Assembly: GCA_948567375.1 (NCBI GenBank)
Contig: OX419760.1
Location: 36,146,001 to 36,210,000, forward strand
Length of the DNA stretch: 64,000 nt
Reading direction: 5' to 3'
From: Lunularia cruciata
Taxonomy: Eukaryota; Streptophyta; Marchantiopsida; Lunulariales; Lunulariaceae
This document shows, piece by piece, positions 8,552 through 21,447 of the stretch (position 1 is its first letter; each line of letters starts with the position of its first letter). Position numbers and translations under genes: made by a program. The notes below the pieces were generated by a model. The model was not told the origin of the DNA and did not search any database. It saw only the letters and a program-made list of their open reading frames with translations.

Positions 8552-11500
8552 TGTGGTACCCACTTTTTTTTTCTTTTTTTTGAAGAAGAAGTGTACAGAA
8601 GAAGTTGTATTGTGCCTATATGACATCAAAAGGCAAAGAATGGTGTCTTTGGGTTGTAACCCAAGGTAAAGTGACTTCGTGTCAGAAGACAAAGTACTCG
8701 GATTGACCCTGTCAGCATTCAACCCAAAGTAAGGAGACTTTGGCTTGGGGGTGCTCAACCCAAGGTGAGGACAATGTAACAACTTTCCCTTGGGGTTGGA
8801 CATTCAAGAAGGTACCACACACAAAAACGGCTGGCCTATGAGTGGGGGAAAATTGATAGTGACAAGAGCATGAAAGAGGTATGATTTCTTGGTAGAAACT
8901 TGAAGTGAAGAAAGATGAAGAAGGCCCGCCACTATAAGACTTGGGATAGAGATGAAGAGATGATAAGTAATTTTCCATCGCCATTAAGGAGTCGTCTTGA
9001 GGGAGATTGTGGGAAAGGAAGTGTAGTAAAAGATGTGTTGATGTGTTGAGAAGAAGTCAAGAGAGTTACTCCATGAATCAATTGGAAGAGTAGCCACCAA
9101 TCCAAAGAAGAGGAGAGTAAGACGGGAGGTGGGAAGAAGAACTCGGAATTTGTAGTGAGAAATCATGCAATTTGGAGATTAGATGTGATCACTAGAATCA
9201 AAGTCTTGAGCAGGCTTTGGATCACATTCTTGGTATGGAATTGGAACATTAGCTTTCCAAGTTTCATGATGAGATTGCCGAGAGTAAATGTCTTGATGGG
9301 CCCAAGGGAGAAGATAGAGGAAATCCAGCTCACTAGACAGAGACAGATTGGAGGTTAATTCTTGGAAGAGAGGTGGGTGAAGAGCAAGGAGCTACATTCT
9401 TGGGGAAAGGAAAGGTAGCTAAAGAAACCCAAGAAGTGAGAGATGCCTTCTCTTCAAAGTGCACAAAGAATAGCTACAAAGTTGAGAGCTATAAGGACCC
9501 TGTAAGGAGAGGCATCGTAAGTGCAATGATGGCTATCTTGAAGCCAAAGTGAACTACTTATGGGATGAAACATCAAGCAGTGTTCTTCCATAAGATGTTT
9601 GCAGGGGAATCGATCAATTGGGTGAAGTGTTTTCATCAATGTATAAGACAAATAGTGTGGAACTTGAGGGACAAGTCGCCTCCACACTACATTGTGCTAT
9701 TTGCAACCCACTTCTACTTGGGACTGAATTTGCTGAACATGACGGAGAGACAAAAGATGGTGTCGCACTTCCACCCCAATTTGAGAAGAGATGTTGATGT
9801 GGAGGAGCATCAATACATCTTGTATATAAGGAGCAGTGACAAGTACTACATGCAGACGGGGTGGAGAATGCAGTTGAAAGTGAACACTCCAAAGTCAAAG
9901 AAGAGGAGTCAACAAGAAGAAGAAGTAGCAAAGACAAGACCTTGGAAGACTAGGAAGATGAACCCAAGGAAAGACTTGGTAGTAATCTCGTTGTCAGGTG
10001 AAGAATCAAAAGGCAAAGCCGAGTACAAGTCAATAGACTTGGAGAAGGAGGAAGAACCTAAACTTCCGCTGCAGAGTGGTGAAGCAAGCAGCGAGAGTGA
10101 CAATGGAGTAGAGATGCAATCGGTACCCAAGGAGGAAGAAGGAAAGCTGGAAATGGAGGAAGAATGTAACCCAAGACCTGAAGATGAAGTTCTAGAGAAG
10201 GAGGAGAGGAGGGTGACCATTCAGAGAGGAGTCCATTCCAGAAGGAAGGCAGAGTATGAAGCGGGACCAAGTAAGAGAATAGAAGAGGAGAGTGGAAATT
10301 TGGGGAGTGGAATCCATTCCAATAAGGCAATTGCAGCTGAGAAGGCAAGTTTCAAGTGAAGAAGAAACAAAGAAGGAGAAAAGCCCACAAGTCAAGGTAA
10401 ATCAGAGTGAAGGAGTAGAGTATTTGCGAGAGGTTGTATGCCCATTGCTAACAAAGTTGGAGCAAAAGAAGAAAGAGATGCAGTCAGAGTGTCCAAAAGT
10501 GAAGATTGTGTTGCAGGTGTTAGCAAGATTAGAGGAAGAGAACTCGGAGTTGAAGAAGTGTATAATCCAAGGTGAGGAGGAGAGAGAAGTACTATGAGTA
10601 GATGCAATAGTACAGAATCAAGTGACTGAGAATTTAAAGAAGGAGGTGGGAAGTAGGGAGTGAGTAATAGAGTAGAATGTCATAGCAAGGGAAAGATAGA
10701 TAGTGGAGTATGAAATCTTGAAATAGTAGTTTGCTGATTCATGATTAGAAATTATCCATGCTATGGTGAGAGTAGCAAAGAAGGAGCAAGAGCTTGATAG
10801 AGTGATAGAGAGTGTAGAAGAGAAGAAGCAGCTCTAGCTAAGGGAGTTGACAATGAGGTATAGAGAAGAAGAAAGATTATGGGAGCTACTTTGTAATCTG
10901 GAGGAGAAGATTGTTCAGAAGGAGAAGGAGAAGGAAACTGTGAAAGCCAAAATCAAGGCTGAACTGGCAATGTATAAAGAAGATTGGCTGGCGGATAGAG
11001 AAAGTGAGAGGAGGATGAGACTCAAGCCATTAAAGGATATTGTCACAAAGATGAATGCAATGTTGAGTACAGAAGCCAATGTACAAATTGAAGAAACAAG
11101 ATTGCACGAGTTGAAGTTGTTGGTGTAGGAGCCGAGGAGGAGAAATGCAAAGGATAAAGATTTGAACACCTTGTTGATTAGTCTCAGAACTCATGTAGAT
11201 AGGAAGATATTGGAAGTAGAAGACAATATCAGATTAGATTTAGTAAAGTTAGAGATAGATAAACTTTAGAGGGATGTAAGAGCAAAGCCTAGAGTAGATG
11301 ACATAGGAGTACAGATATCTTCGGAGTTATCATTGGAGATATTAGAGAAGAGTGGGTTGGGAGATAGAGAACTAGAAAGGTTACCCATGACAAGAATTGT
11401 AGATCAGGAGGAAGAAGTGTTAGAATTGGTAGAAGAATTAGTAGTTGTGAAACTCGAGGATAGAGTAGTATGTGAGGTTACTTTGGGATTGGGTTTGGAA

Positions 11501-12415
11501 GCCGAGGAAGAGGTAGACATCGGATCAGAGTAGTAATAGTTTTGAGATTTGAAGAGGAAGATATGAAGCGGTGCATTGTCATTTTGGATCTGTAGGTAGG
11601 AAAAGTTGTTGTACAACACTATAGTTGTTAGTAAATGTCGAGTGCTTTGCCTATTTAAAGGTGGCATTCATAGTCATATGTTGTTTAGTGCTCATAATTT
11701 TGAGAATAGATAAAGCAAAGTATTGTGAAGTAGTGATTGTTGTTTGAGCTTAATTTCAGGTATCAACATTGTGATGGTGTTTCTGAGTGTTTGAAAAATT
11801 TTGAAGTGCAAATAAGTGTGTTTATTGGATGTTGGGTTCCGCAGCCTTGATCTTCATTCTGTGTGTTTGATCTTGAGTGAAGTGCAATTGGAGCAATGCC
11901 TTGATAGATCTGAGAGGAATTGTAGTGTTGGTAGTATTCTGCATTTGTGAGTGCAATGTAGTGTTGATGTGAGGCAATTTTGATCAAGGAAGTTGTGTCT
12001 CAATGGAGGAGTGGAACACAATTCTGAGGCGAAGTTGTTTTGCAGTGAAGTGCCATTTTCAAGAGAGACTGAATCATCACAATCAAGATTGTTTGGCAAG
12101 ATTTGGTGGAGTTGTGATTATGTGTGATAAATTATTGTGACAAGACTGCAAGTCAGTGCTTGTTACTCTTTTCTGGGTCTGCCATTTGATCTGCTGACTT
12201 GGGCCGACTTTTTTCTAGCCTCTCATTTATCCGGTCCCTCTTACTATTACTCCTCTAATCAAAACCTCTAATGGTTTCTACCTGAGAGATTAAAGACCCA
12301 ACCAAGAAGAATTGAGATTGTTACTATTTGACTTTGTATTTGACCATTTCTGAATTGTATCTCTACAAGAATGAACTTTACTTACCGCAAAAGTGATATT
12401 CTTTGGGTTGTCATA
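8552..12415 (+). repeat. 5' LTR of old family 1 element
   Basis: 3.86 kb, from TGTGGTACCCAC to GTTGTCATA. It contains TATAAG at 8933, the decayed LTR ORF (about 9130-11533) and TATTTAA at 11652. About 12185-12260 is a short stretch absent from the other family 1 LTRs (CTGCCATTTGATCTGC onward), probably a small insertion. Confidence 0.85.
9130..11533 (+). pseudogene. LTR-encoded coiled-coil protein, decayed
   Basis: This is the counterpart of 1405-3978. The N-terminal domain is seen at 9155-9358 (R-N-H-A-I-W-R-L-D, W-N-W-N-I-S-F-P) and 9470-9790 (Y-K-V-E-S-Y-K-D-P, S-P-P-H-Y-I-V, H-F-Y-L-G-L-N-L-L). The acidic middle and basic patches are at 9800-10359, and the coiled coil is in pieces at 10370-11533 with many stops (for example 10595, 10715, 11129). 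The longest intact run is 264 codons at 9565-10359. Protein similarity to the solo LTR copy persists despite clear nucleotide divergence. Confidence 0.75.
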
Positions 12416-12422
12416 TGATTTT

Positions 12423-12440
12423 TAACACCGCTGCCAAGGA
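12423..12440 (+). promoter_or_regulatory. Primer-binding site (decayed, tRNA-Asp type)
   Basis: TAACACCGCTGCCAAGGA, 7 bases after the LTR end, aligns with the tRNA-Asp-complementary site of the better copy at 32307-32324. The differences are mostly G-to-A changes. Confidence 0.7.
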
Positions 12441-13985
12441 TACAAATCTCAGAAGTGGAAGAATATGAAGCCAATTTTGAAATTGGGTGTCCAAGCAATA
12501 TGAATGTTTGCATTGAGAGAACAACTAGAAGAGAGAGTTTAAAGACGAACATTTCTTTGTGAAGAAGAAGAACACCAAAAGATCTAATCCACTTTTGACA
12601 AAACCAAACGGGAGGCGTTGGACTTTCAACTTCTTCACAAAGTTCACGAAGCCTTGCAAGAACTTGACCAAAAGAAACACAAAGGCGGGTGGTAAGGCTA
12701 CTTCTTGTCTCCATCTTCCAAGAAGAAGAAAGACTCTAACGGGCAGACATACTCATTACAACTCACTACACTAACTTCCCCTAAAGCTATAAAGGAAGTC
12801 AAATTTCTAAAGAACATTCTTTGAGAAAAGACAGCATGAATCCTCACGGAAGAAGAGTGCCAACATCTTCTATGCACAATTCCTTGATTGTCTTGAAGGT
12901 AATTTGAAGAACACTTTGAAGGTGTTGAACCTCTTACTTCTACTCAGGTTGACATCGACACAAATAGAGAAGAAGTAATTGTCAAAGAAGACCCCACTTT
13001 GAACTAACTAATTGGAACTCCTGGGCTGTCAACATCGCATCAATACCAGCAAATCCCTTGGTTCCATCAAGTTCAAACTTACCACAGCCAATTCCCCCAA
13101 GTCAAACAATGACTTTGTTATCTGTCACCCAACATGTCTATCAGAAGTACAAGGAGATATAACAAGATGAAGATCCTGATGAATTCATCAAAGAATTTGA
13201 AGTCATCTCCTTTTCCAACAAGGAACATGACTCTGTGGATCATCTATGAATTTTCCCAAGTATGCTCCAAAAGAAGGCTTGGAGTTGGTACACTGATGTA
13301 ACCCAAAAGAGATTTGTACCGGCAATTGGATGGACTTGAGAAATGATTTCCTGGAGCACTTCTAGGAGGTTGATTATGACACGAGCGTCTTTGCGGTGCT
13401 CAATGATTTAGACAAAGGCAAGAAGGAGAAGTTGAGAGACTACTGTAAGCGGTTCATGGCGCTCTTGAACCAAGTCCCAAAGCAATCAGGTGTGGTGGGT
13501 TACTCCAATGCCCAAGCCATCACCTGGTTCTTGGGAGGACTTTCACCATAGATTTGGATCTTTGCCAGGGAGAGGAATGTAACTTCCCTAGTTAAGGTAC
13601 TCAAACACATTGCCCGCTATGAGGTGGCTCACTCTCACTCTGCCGGTAATCAAAGAAATTGGGAGAACAAAGGCAAGAAGCCCAGAAGAAGAGCTTCTTG
13701 CAGTACATCCTCTTCTTTGGAGGAATCCTCCACATCTTCAAGTTCTTCTTTGGAATCCAAAGAAGAATCAAAGCCAAAAAGAATACAAAGACGAAGGGGC
13801 AAGAAACCAGTGACGCCTCTAGCTAAGAGTGTACATAAGGTAGATACCAAGCTAGATGCTCTTATAATCCAAGCCGAGGTAGGCAAATCTGAAGAACTTT
13901 GGGTTAAGACCGCCAGTACTCCAATCACCATCTTAGGCACCTTGAAGTCTGATTTGAATGAAGAGAGACTTCTGACCCAAAGATG
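12441..13985 (+). pseudogene. Family 1 gag, decayed, lacking nucleocapsid
   Basis: This matches the gag at 32467-33760. The capsid motif Q-D-E-D-P-D-E-F-I is at about 13160-13190 and A-I-T-W-F-L-G-G-L at about 13518-13545; a Ser-rich tail is at 13680-13760. Stops and a small deletion near 13320 break the frame. Near 13862 the sequence jumps from D-T-K-L-D-A-L straight to the segment equivalent to about 34650 of the full element. This removes roughly 0.9 kb containing all three CCHC zinc knuckles. Confidence 0.85.
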
Positions 13986-16977
13986 AAGGTGAAGAAGATG
14001 AAGTTGGGAGAAGTCCCTTCGTACAATATTGTGGCCAATTTGGCATCTACAAGTGCTAACATCACATTTAAGCAATTGTGGGAGGACAACAAGCTGAATA
14101 AGAAGCAGCTAAGTTCAGCCCTCAAGAAAGTAAGGGCGATGACCAAAAAAGACTTGCCCACGATTTATCATATTGAACAAGAAGATTTGGGATCTCCCAA
14201 AGTGGACACGTAGATTGCAGGCTGCATAATCACATCCATACCCATTGATTCGGGGTCCGGTGTGAATGTCATGACAGAAGACACTCCACATCAATTGGTG
14301 TATACAAAATTTGAACCAACACTCCAAATTCTGAAATTTGTGGATCAAACCAAGAGACGGCCTTTGGGCATGATGTCAAATATTACCATGATCATTGGAG
14401 GGGTGCCCTTCAACTTAAACTACATTGTGTTGTGACCAGTAACCAAAACTTGTTACCCGCTCTTGATCAAAAGACCCTAGTTGTACAACGCTTAGGTTAT
14501 TGTGGATTGGCACCAACAAAAGCTAAGGTTCAAGGACATCTTGTCTAAAGATCAGAAGATGGTGACGGTAAGTTAGATGAAGGTTCTTCACCTTGGGGAA
14601 ACAATGTTGTTAGAAGATGAAGATGAATCCAAATATTCATTGTCTTTGTCTTTAGGAGACTTGAAAGACAAAGTGCAAGTCAACTACTTGGAATGCTATG
14701 AGATAGAGGTCGAAGACCAAGACCCATACAACATCACCTTGGGTGAAAATGACTTGGAGGAAGAGGGTGTGACTGCAGTTTGACTTGGGTTAAGCCGAGT
14801 GATTCATGTTGAAGGAGAGTCAACCCCAATGATTGTCAAGATGTTGTCAGACTAAAGGAAAAATCCTAAAAATTTCAAAGATAGTCACTTTGGAGGAGTT
14901 GGCAGGATACACTGCCTTGTTTATAGAATTCTAGGATGTATTTGCCTGGTCTATTGATCAAATTTTGGGTATTCCATGAGAATTTGGAGAACACCGGATT
15001 AATTTGGTTGAAGGTGCAGTTTCGGTTTGGCAAAGACAATACCGCCTGAACCCAAAGTACTTGCTCTTGGTCAAAGATGAAATTGACAAGTACCTAGGGG
15101 TCGGAATAATCTTTCTTGTCTTAAGCAATGAGTGGGTTTCACCCATAGTCATTATACTAAAGAAGAAAATTGGGAAGATTAGCGTGTGCCAAGATTTCTG
15201 CAAGTTGAATGACGTCACAAGGAAGGATCACCATCCCTTGCCTTTTACCAATACCATTTTAGACCAAGTAGTTGGTCATCCTTGCTATAGTTTTCTCAAC
15301 GGATTTTAAGGTTATAATCAAGTATTTCTTTGAGAAGAGGACAAGGATAAAACTACATTCACTACCGATTCGGGCACTTTCAATTACAATCAAATGTCCT
15401 TTGGGTTGTGTAATGCTCCCGCTACTTTCCAGCAGATGATGAATGCAATCTTCAAGGGTTTTTTGTGCAAATTTGTGGAAGTATTTATTGATGATTTTTG
15501 TGTGTTGGGGCAAAGAAAAGTACATTTAGATTACCTTCACCAAACTTTTGAAAGGTGTCATTTTGCCGGTTTGTCATTACACCCGGAGAAATGCTTCTTC
15601 GCAATGAAAGAAGGAATTCTTCTAGGGCATTAGGTTTCAAGCCAAGGTATTGAAGTTGATGTTGAGAAGGTAAAATTTGTCTCAACTTTGAAATCCTTTA
15701 AAAACATCCAGGAGTTGAGAGCCTTCTTGGGACATGTCAAATACTACAAACGCTTTGTATCAAACTATGTGGTGCTTGCTGCACCCCTTACAAAGCTTTT
15801 GAAGAAGTCCAAAGACTACTTGTGGGAAGAAAAACAAGAGGAAGCTTTCGAAGTATTGAAGAAGAAATTGGTTGAAGCACTAGTTATGAGGGCTCCAAAT
15901 TGGGATGCCCCTTTTCATGTGTATGTGGACACTTTGTCCATGGCAATTGGAGTTGTCTTAAGTCAAAAGGACAAGAAGAAGAAGTACTACTCCATTTATT
16001 ATGCCAACCAAAAATTATCAATTTCAAAAAAGAACTATTTGAGGATTGATTGAAAGCACTTGGAATGGTTTATGCCTACAAGAATTTGAACCACTACGAT
16101 ATGAGTTGGGATACAAGTTCGTCTTCTATACTGACCATTATGTGTTGCAACATTTGGAATAGAAGGCAGACTTGTCCGGGCAAATTGCAAGATGGATCTT
16201 GTTGTTACAATAGTTCACATACAATGGACAAGTAAGGAAAGGAGCTTTGCATTCAAATGCGGACTTCCTATCCAAGTGAGAAACTCAAGAACAAGACTTG
16301 GAAGTTGATGATTGGTTTCTTGATGAAGAGCTATATCGTTTAATGGCTATGCAAAGTATGAGGTATGCGGCCAAGTATCACTATCTGCATACTTTTCATT
16401 GTCCTGAGGGGCTGGACCCGGAGTAGAGGGTAGTCTTTCTCAAGAAGGTAAGACCATACTAACTAAAACACAACATTTTATTTAAGTTGGGTAAAGACAA
16501 AGTACTTTGGAGATGCTTAAAAGTACACAAAGTCGGAGGAGTCATTGAGTCCTTACACTCTGAAGCATCGAGAGAAGACTATGCCCTGAAGAATACTATG
16601 AAGAAAAAACTTTCAGCAGGGTATTGGTGGCCTATGATGTATAAAGACACTCACGCCCATATTCAAAGTTGTGATGCATGTCAAAGAATAGGAAAACCAA
16701 CGGCTACTTCCCAATGGCCTTTGAGACCAATTTTGCCATTGGCTCCATTTGAGAAATGGGGTATTGATTTTTTGGGTTCAATTCAACCAAAAACTCAAGT
16801 CACAAGGAAGAGATACATCTTGGTATGTATTGATTATGCTACCAAGATGGTAGAAGCAAAAGCAACACGGAGAGATGATGCGGAAATAGTCATAGAAATT
16901 TTCTTTCAAAACATTATTTCATGTTACGGGTGTCCTCTAGAATTGATCAATGATTGGGGAACTCAGTTTTTGAACTC
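13986..16977 (+). pseudogene. Family 1 pol, first part: protease, RT, RNase H, integrase N-half
   Basis: The aspartic protease motif I-D-S-G-S-G-V-N is at about 14247-14272 and keeps the catalytic D-S-G. RT spans 15000-15700 with V-F-I-D-D-F at about 15482-15500 in place of Y-x-D-D. RNase H spans 15850-16230. The integrase zinc-binding H/H/C-C region is around 16555-16690 (ending C-D-A-C-Q), and the catalytic core start G-I-D-F is at 16759. Frame breaks are numerous (for example 15307, 15631, 16051, 16216). At 16977 the core is cut by a reversed solo LTR; the rest is at 20742-21437. Confidence 0.9.
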
Positions 16978-19900
16978 TGTGACAACCCAACAAATATCAC
17001 TTTTGCGGTAATTGGGTAAGTAAAGTTTGTTCCCGTTGAGATACGATTCAGAATTGGTCCAATACAAAGTCAAACAGTAACTTGTAGTTCTTCTTGATTT
17101 CTTCCTTAATCTCTCAGGTAGAAACTACACCCAAAAGAGAGTAACAAGCTCACAATCTTGACAACTTGTCACAACTACACACTCATAATCACAACATAGC
17201 AAATTGTGTCCAAACATCTCTTGATTGTGATGATTCAAATTCTCCCAAAGACGGCACTTCACTGCAAAAAACAATTTTGCCTTAGAATTGTGTTCCACCT
17301 CTCTACTGAAGGCACAACTTCCTTGATCAAAATTGCTTCACATCAACTTCGTGTTGCACTCACAAATGCAGAATACTACCAACACTACAATTCCTCTCAG
17401 ATGCCTTGCAATGCCTTGATAGCAATTGTCAAGGCATGGCTCCGATGCACTTCACTCAAGATCAAGCACACAAAATGAAGATCAAGGCTACAGAATCCAA
17501 CATCCATAGACACATTGACTTGCACTTTTGGAATTCTCCACACACTCACAAACACAAACACGGAATTGACAATCAAAATTAAGCTCAAGCGACGAGCACT
17601 GAAAATAGCACTTTGCTTTATCTATCTTTAGAAATTTGAATACTGAACAACATAGTACTGCAAATGCTCCCCTTAAATACTGAAGCAAATGGCAGTTCTT
17701 CCTACCTATGCACCACTTCCTAACATCTTTTCCTACCTGCAAATCCAAACTGACAATCCATCTCTTCATATCTACCTCTTACTATCTCAAAATTGGTACT
17801 TACACCATCCAATGTCTACCTCATCATCAGCTTCCAAACCCGATGATCTTCCTACTACTTCTCCTTCTTCGGGTATATCTAGTTCTACCAATTCCTGCAC
17901 TACTTCTACTACTTCTTCACTAGGAACTACAATTGCCCTAAGGAGTGACTTATCTAACTCTTTATCTCCTGATCCACTCTTCTCTAATGTCTCTAATAAT
18001 AAATCCGATGACACCTGAATTCCTACTTCTACAACATCGGACTTCCTCTCCACTGTCTCATTATTCCTAATTTTCTCTAACTCCAAATTGACTGAATCTA
18101 ATCTGAGACTAACATTGTCTTCTACTTCTAACATCGTCCAGTCTACCCGCTCCCTCAATCGGATCAGCAACGTGTTCATCTTTGGCTTTTCTCTTCCAAT
18201 TTTCCTGCACAAGTAACTTCAACTCATGTAGACGTGCTTCTTCCAATCTCCCTTCAGCCTCTGTGGTCAAGATTGCTCTCAACTTCCCTGCAACTTCTCC
18301 TACTGATTCAGACTCATATCCTCAAGAGCGCTCTACCTTCAACTCTTTGTGGTATATCTTCAACTCATCTTCGTACTCCGCAGCGAGCATCTTCTTCTCC
18401 TCCACATACTGTGTACTCTATAACTCAGCACTTTGGACCAGCTCTCATAATCGTCCTTCTTCTTCATGTCTGACTGCTAACTCCCTTTGCCATGCTTGAT
18501 CCTTCCCAGATGCACTCTTCTTCAAGCTGTCTAACTCTTGCTTCATTATTGCTGTTGTCGCCTTCAAATGAATATTCTCGATGCGCACATCACTCACTTC
18601 CTCCTTCATTTTTCTCAGCCACATCGCCTGCTCCTTTAATTCTTCGGTTTGCCTCCATAGTTCTTTCTCTTTTGACTCACAGCTCTCTTGTAACATCTTG
18701 AAAGCCTTCTTATTCAAGACTTCCTCTCTCCAAAGTTCTCCAATTTCATCATTTCTTTGGACTTGTTGCTCCTGCAGCCCCTTCACTTCACTCAACAAAT
18801 GCTTCACCACCTGCAACTCATTCATCCCCTTTCTACAATCTTGGGGAATTACGTTCCAATGCTCCTTAGTAGCTCCAGCAACGGTGTGACAACCTTTGTC
18901 AAATATAGTATCCCACCAAAGTTATCTTTATCTTTGTCGCCATCTTTATCTTCAGTCATCGGCTTCTTCATCCAAAGTCGCAATCTTCATATCTTCAGAG
19001 ACACTGCATCTGAACTCTCTTCTCCTCTACCGATTGAACTCGGCCCCATAGGATACTCCTCCTTTTCCTTGGGTCTCTGCTATTCACCGCCATGGCTACG
19101 CAATGACTTGTTGTTCTGGGTACTCAATCAATCATCACATGACAAGCTTCACTGACCGCCACCAATTGCTAAACCTCAGGTTCCCCCTCACTATCACTTC
19201 CAGACTCCTCACTTTTTAAGGTGAGTTCATCTTCTTCGGATTCCTCTTCTTGCAACTTGGTTTCTTCTTCAGACTCTGATTCCGATGATGCTTCTCTCAC
19301 CATCTTCTTATTCTGCACAACCAGTCTTTGAGTCTTCCTTTGAGCCGGAGGCGACTTTGCTTCTTTGGGTTAATTGCGCTTTGTCGTCTTCAGACTTGTG
19401 ACTTCTTCTATCTTCCATTGTCTTGTCTTCAAGAAGTGATCGTCATTGGCTTGCAGGTGTATCATCTACTGTTGCTCTTCTTTGTCCGCTTCCCATCTTA
19501 AGTCACAATGGAAATAGGACACCATGCAATGCCGCTCCTTTATTGTTAGCAAGTTCAACCCAAAGTAGAAGTGTGCTGCAAATGGTGCAAAATAATGAGG
19601 AGGAGAACATGTTCGCCAATTGATCACCATCTACCTTGTTTGGTGGTGAAAATGCTTTGCCCAATTCACCTTTACCCCTGCAAACATTTGGTGGAAGAAG
19701 ACCGCTTGTTGCATGTTCACATATGTTGTTCATTTTGGCTTGAACATGGCCATCATCACCCCCATGATACTTCTCCTAATCGGATCCCGATAGGACTCCA
19801 CCTTGTAGCCATTCATAGTTCTTGGAGCAAAGAAAGAGTTTTGAATTTCCGCCATCTCTTCAAAAGCATCACACTTCCGATAGAAGGTGATCCTCGTCTG

Positions 19901-20741
19901 CTCTCCTGCTTCCTTCCCTAATACTAACCTCCAATCTGACTAAGTCCATCGAGCCAAATTTCCTCTCTTCCCTTCAACTTGAGGACCCTCCTCACAATTA
20001 ATGGCAGCTATCTCTGCCATCACTCTTGGGAAACTGAAATTCCAATTCCATGCTAAAAATGTAATACAAAGTCTATTCAAGACTTCAATTCTGGCTTCTA
20101 CATCTAACCTTCAAATTGCAAAACTTTGCACCACCAGAGCATTTGTGACCTTCTTCACCATGATCTGCTCTCTCATTCTTTGACATTGAAAGACGATGCC
20201 CTCTCCCGGACAAGACACTCTAACCCCTTTTGTATTTCAGAAAATTTCACTCTCAATTGGCTTCCGGACACGCATTACTGCAGGACGACTACTCAAAGGA
20301 ATTGGAAATTTACTTGGCATATTCAACTTGTCCCTGCGCAAATGCAATCTTATATTACCCCAAATTGCAATCATTCTTTAGTCGATTTCAAATTTGACCT
20401 CCCCTCTTTTGCGTGTTATGTCCGGTCACTGTCAAGACATGCTTCTTCTGCCTTCACCGTTTCTTGAAGTGTACTTTCTTGCCACGTCCCAAGGTTGTTA
20501 GATGGTCTTCGAATCACCTGCGCCTTTTGATCTGAAGAAATTGTTGTTAGACGGTGCTCTTTGGACTTTTTTCCGTTGTTCCCTTCTTCTAAGTACCTCC
20601 ATCATCAGATCTGATCTCGCCTTCTTCATATTTCCTCCAAAGTCACTTCCGTCCATTCTTCTTTTGTAATTTGGCTTTCCGTGCTTACTTCTTCCCTCAA
20701 ACGCTAATAAACAGAGAAAAACAAAAAATGTGGGCACCACA
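16978..20741 (-). mobile_element. Family 1B solo LTR, reversed
   Basis: Read right to left, it runs from TGTGGTGCCCAC at 20741 to GTTGTCACA at 16978 (3764 bp). Target duplication AACTC is perfect (16973-16977 and 20742-20746). It sits inside the integrase core of a related family 1 element, so a family member inserted into its own family in the opposite orientation and then lost its internal region. TATTTAA is at 17673-17679 on the reverse strand. Confidence 0.93.
17787..20250 (-). pseudogene. LTR-encoded coiled-coil protein, subfamily 1B, reversed
   Basis: The N-terminal domain is readable at about 20135-19490 on the reverse strand (A-I-W-R-L-D-V, W-N-W-N-F-S-F-P, S-D-W-R-L-V-L-G-K-E-A, H-F-Y-F-G-L-N-L-L). 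An acidic section spans 19380-19180. The clearest coiled coil is an open 126-codon run at 18825-18445, and the acidic tail is an open 141-codon run at 18212-17787. By eye the N-terminal domain shares roughly half of its residues with the 1405-3978 protein. Stops and at least two frame changes make it non-functional. Confidence 0.75.
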
Positions 20742-21437
20742 AACTCCATGGTGGAAGCGTTAACTAAGTACTTCCAGATTAAACATCAGAAGACAACTCT
20801 CTATAATCCAAAGGTGAATGGACTAATGGAGACGGCCAATGGATTGTTGTGTAAAATTTTGAATAAGGTGATAGTCAATTACGCCTACGATTGGGACACA
20901 AATTTACCTGCAGCTTTGTGGGCATACAAAACAACTGAAAAGATTACCACCAAACAAACTCCATATTTCTTGACATACGGATTGCATCCCATACTACCAG
21001 TTGAATTTGAAGTACCGCTATATTGGATTATTTTTGAGGAATGATTGTTGGAGGAAGAAAGCCAAGATCTTCAAATCCATCAACTGAAGTGGTTAGAAGA
21101 GAAAAGAGGCGATGCAATGCAAACCACAAAGGAAGTGCAAGAACTGAGGAAGGTCAAGCGCGATAGGAGAATCAAGCTTATGGCTATTTAGGAAGGGGAT
21201 TTGGTGTTGTTATGTGACAATTGGCAAATATTTTTTTGGGCAAACTGCATTTAAGGTAGATGGAGCCATATAGTGTTGTGCACATATATGCCAATAGCTT
21301 TATTCAACTTGCAGACCTAGAAGGCAAACCGTTTGCCAATCGAGTAAACGCATGGAGAGTTAGAAAATATTGGACCACGGACCCAACTTTCTATAAAGAA
21401 CCGGTTGTTGGTGTTTGCAAGGATGCTCACATTTGAG
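20742..21437 (+). pseudogene. Family 1 integrase C-half (old element)
   Basis: This resumes the integrase after the solo LTR, starting with the duplicated AACTC. It includes the segment with the third catalytic residue region N-G-L-M-E-T (the full copy has N-G-L-T-E), then L-W-A-Y-K-T-T-E-K, and a decayed C-terminal module (about 21195-21437). A stop is at about 21042 and others follow. The purine tract GAGGGAGGCGG at 21435-21445 precedes the 3' LTR. Confidence 0.87.
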
Positions 21438-21447
21438 GGAGGCGGTA

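Noticed and set aside
8249-8803. Long reverse-strand open run over the old LTR start
   Set aside because: It crosses an element junction and mirrors the forward coiled-coil frame; its Ser/Leu-rich composition is the usual antisense shadow of Glu/Lys-rich coding.
18182-19155. Several forward open runs in the reversed solo LTR
   Set aside because: The true coding strand here is reverse; these are low-complexity shadows.
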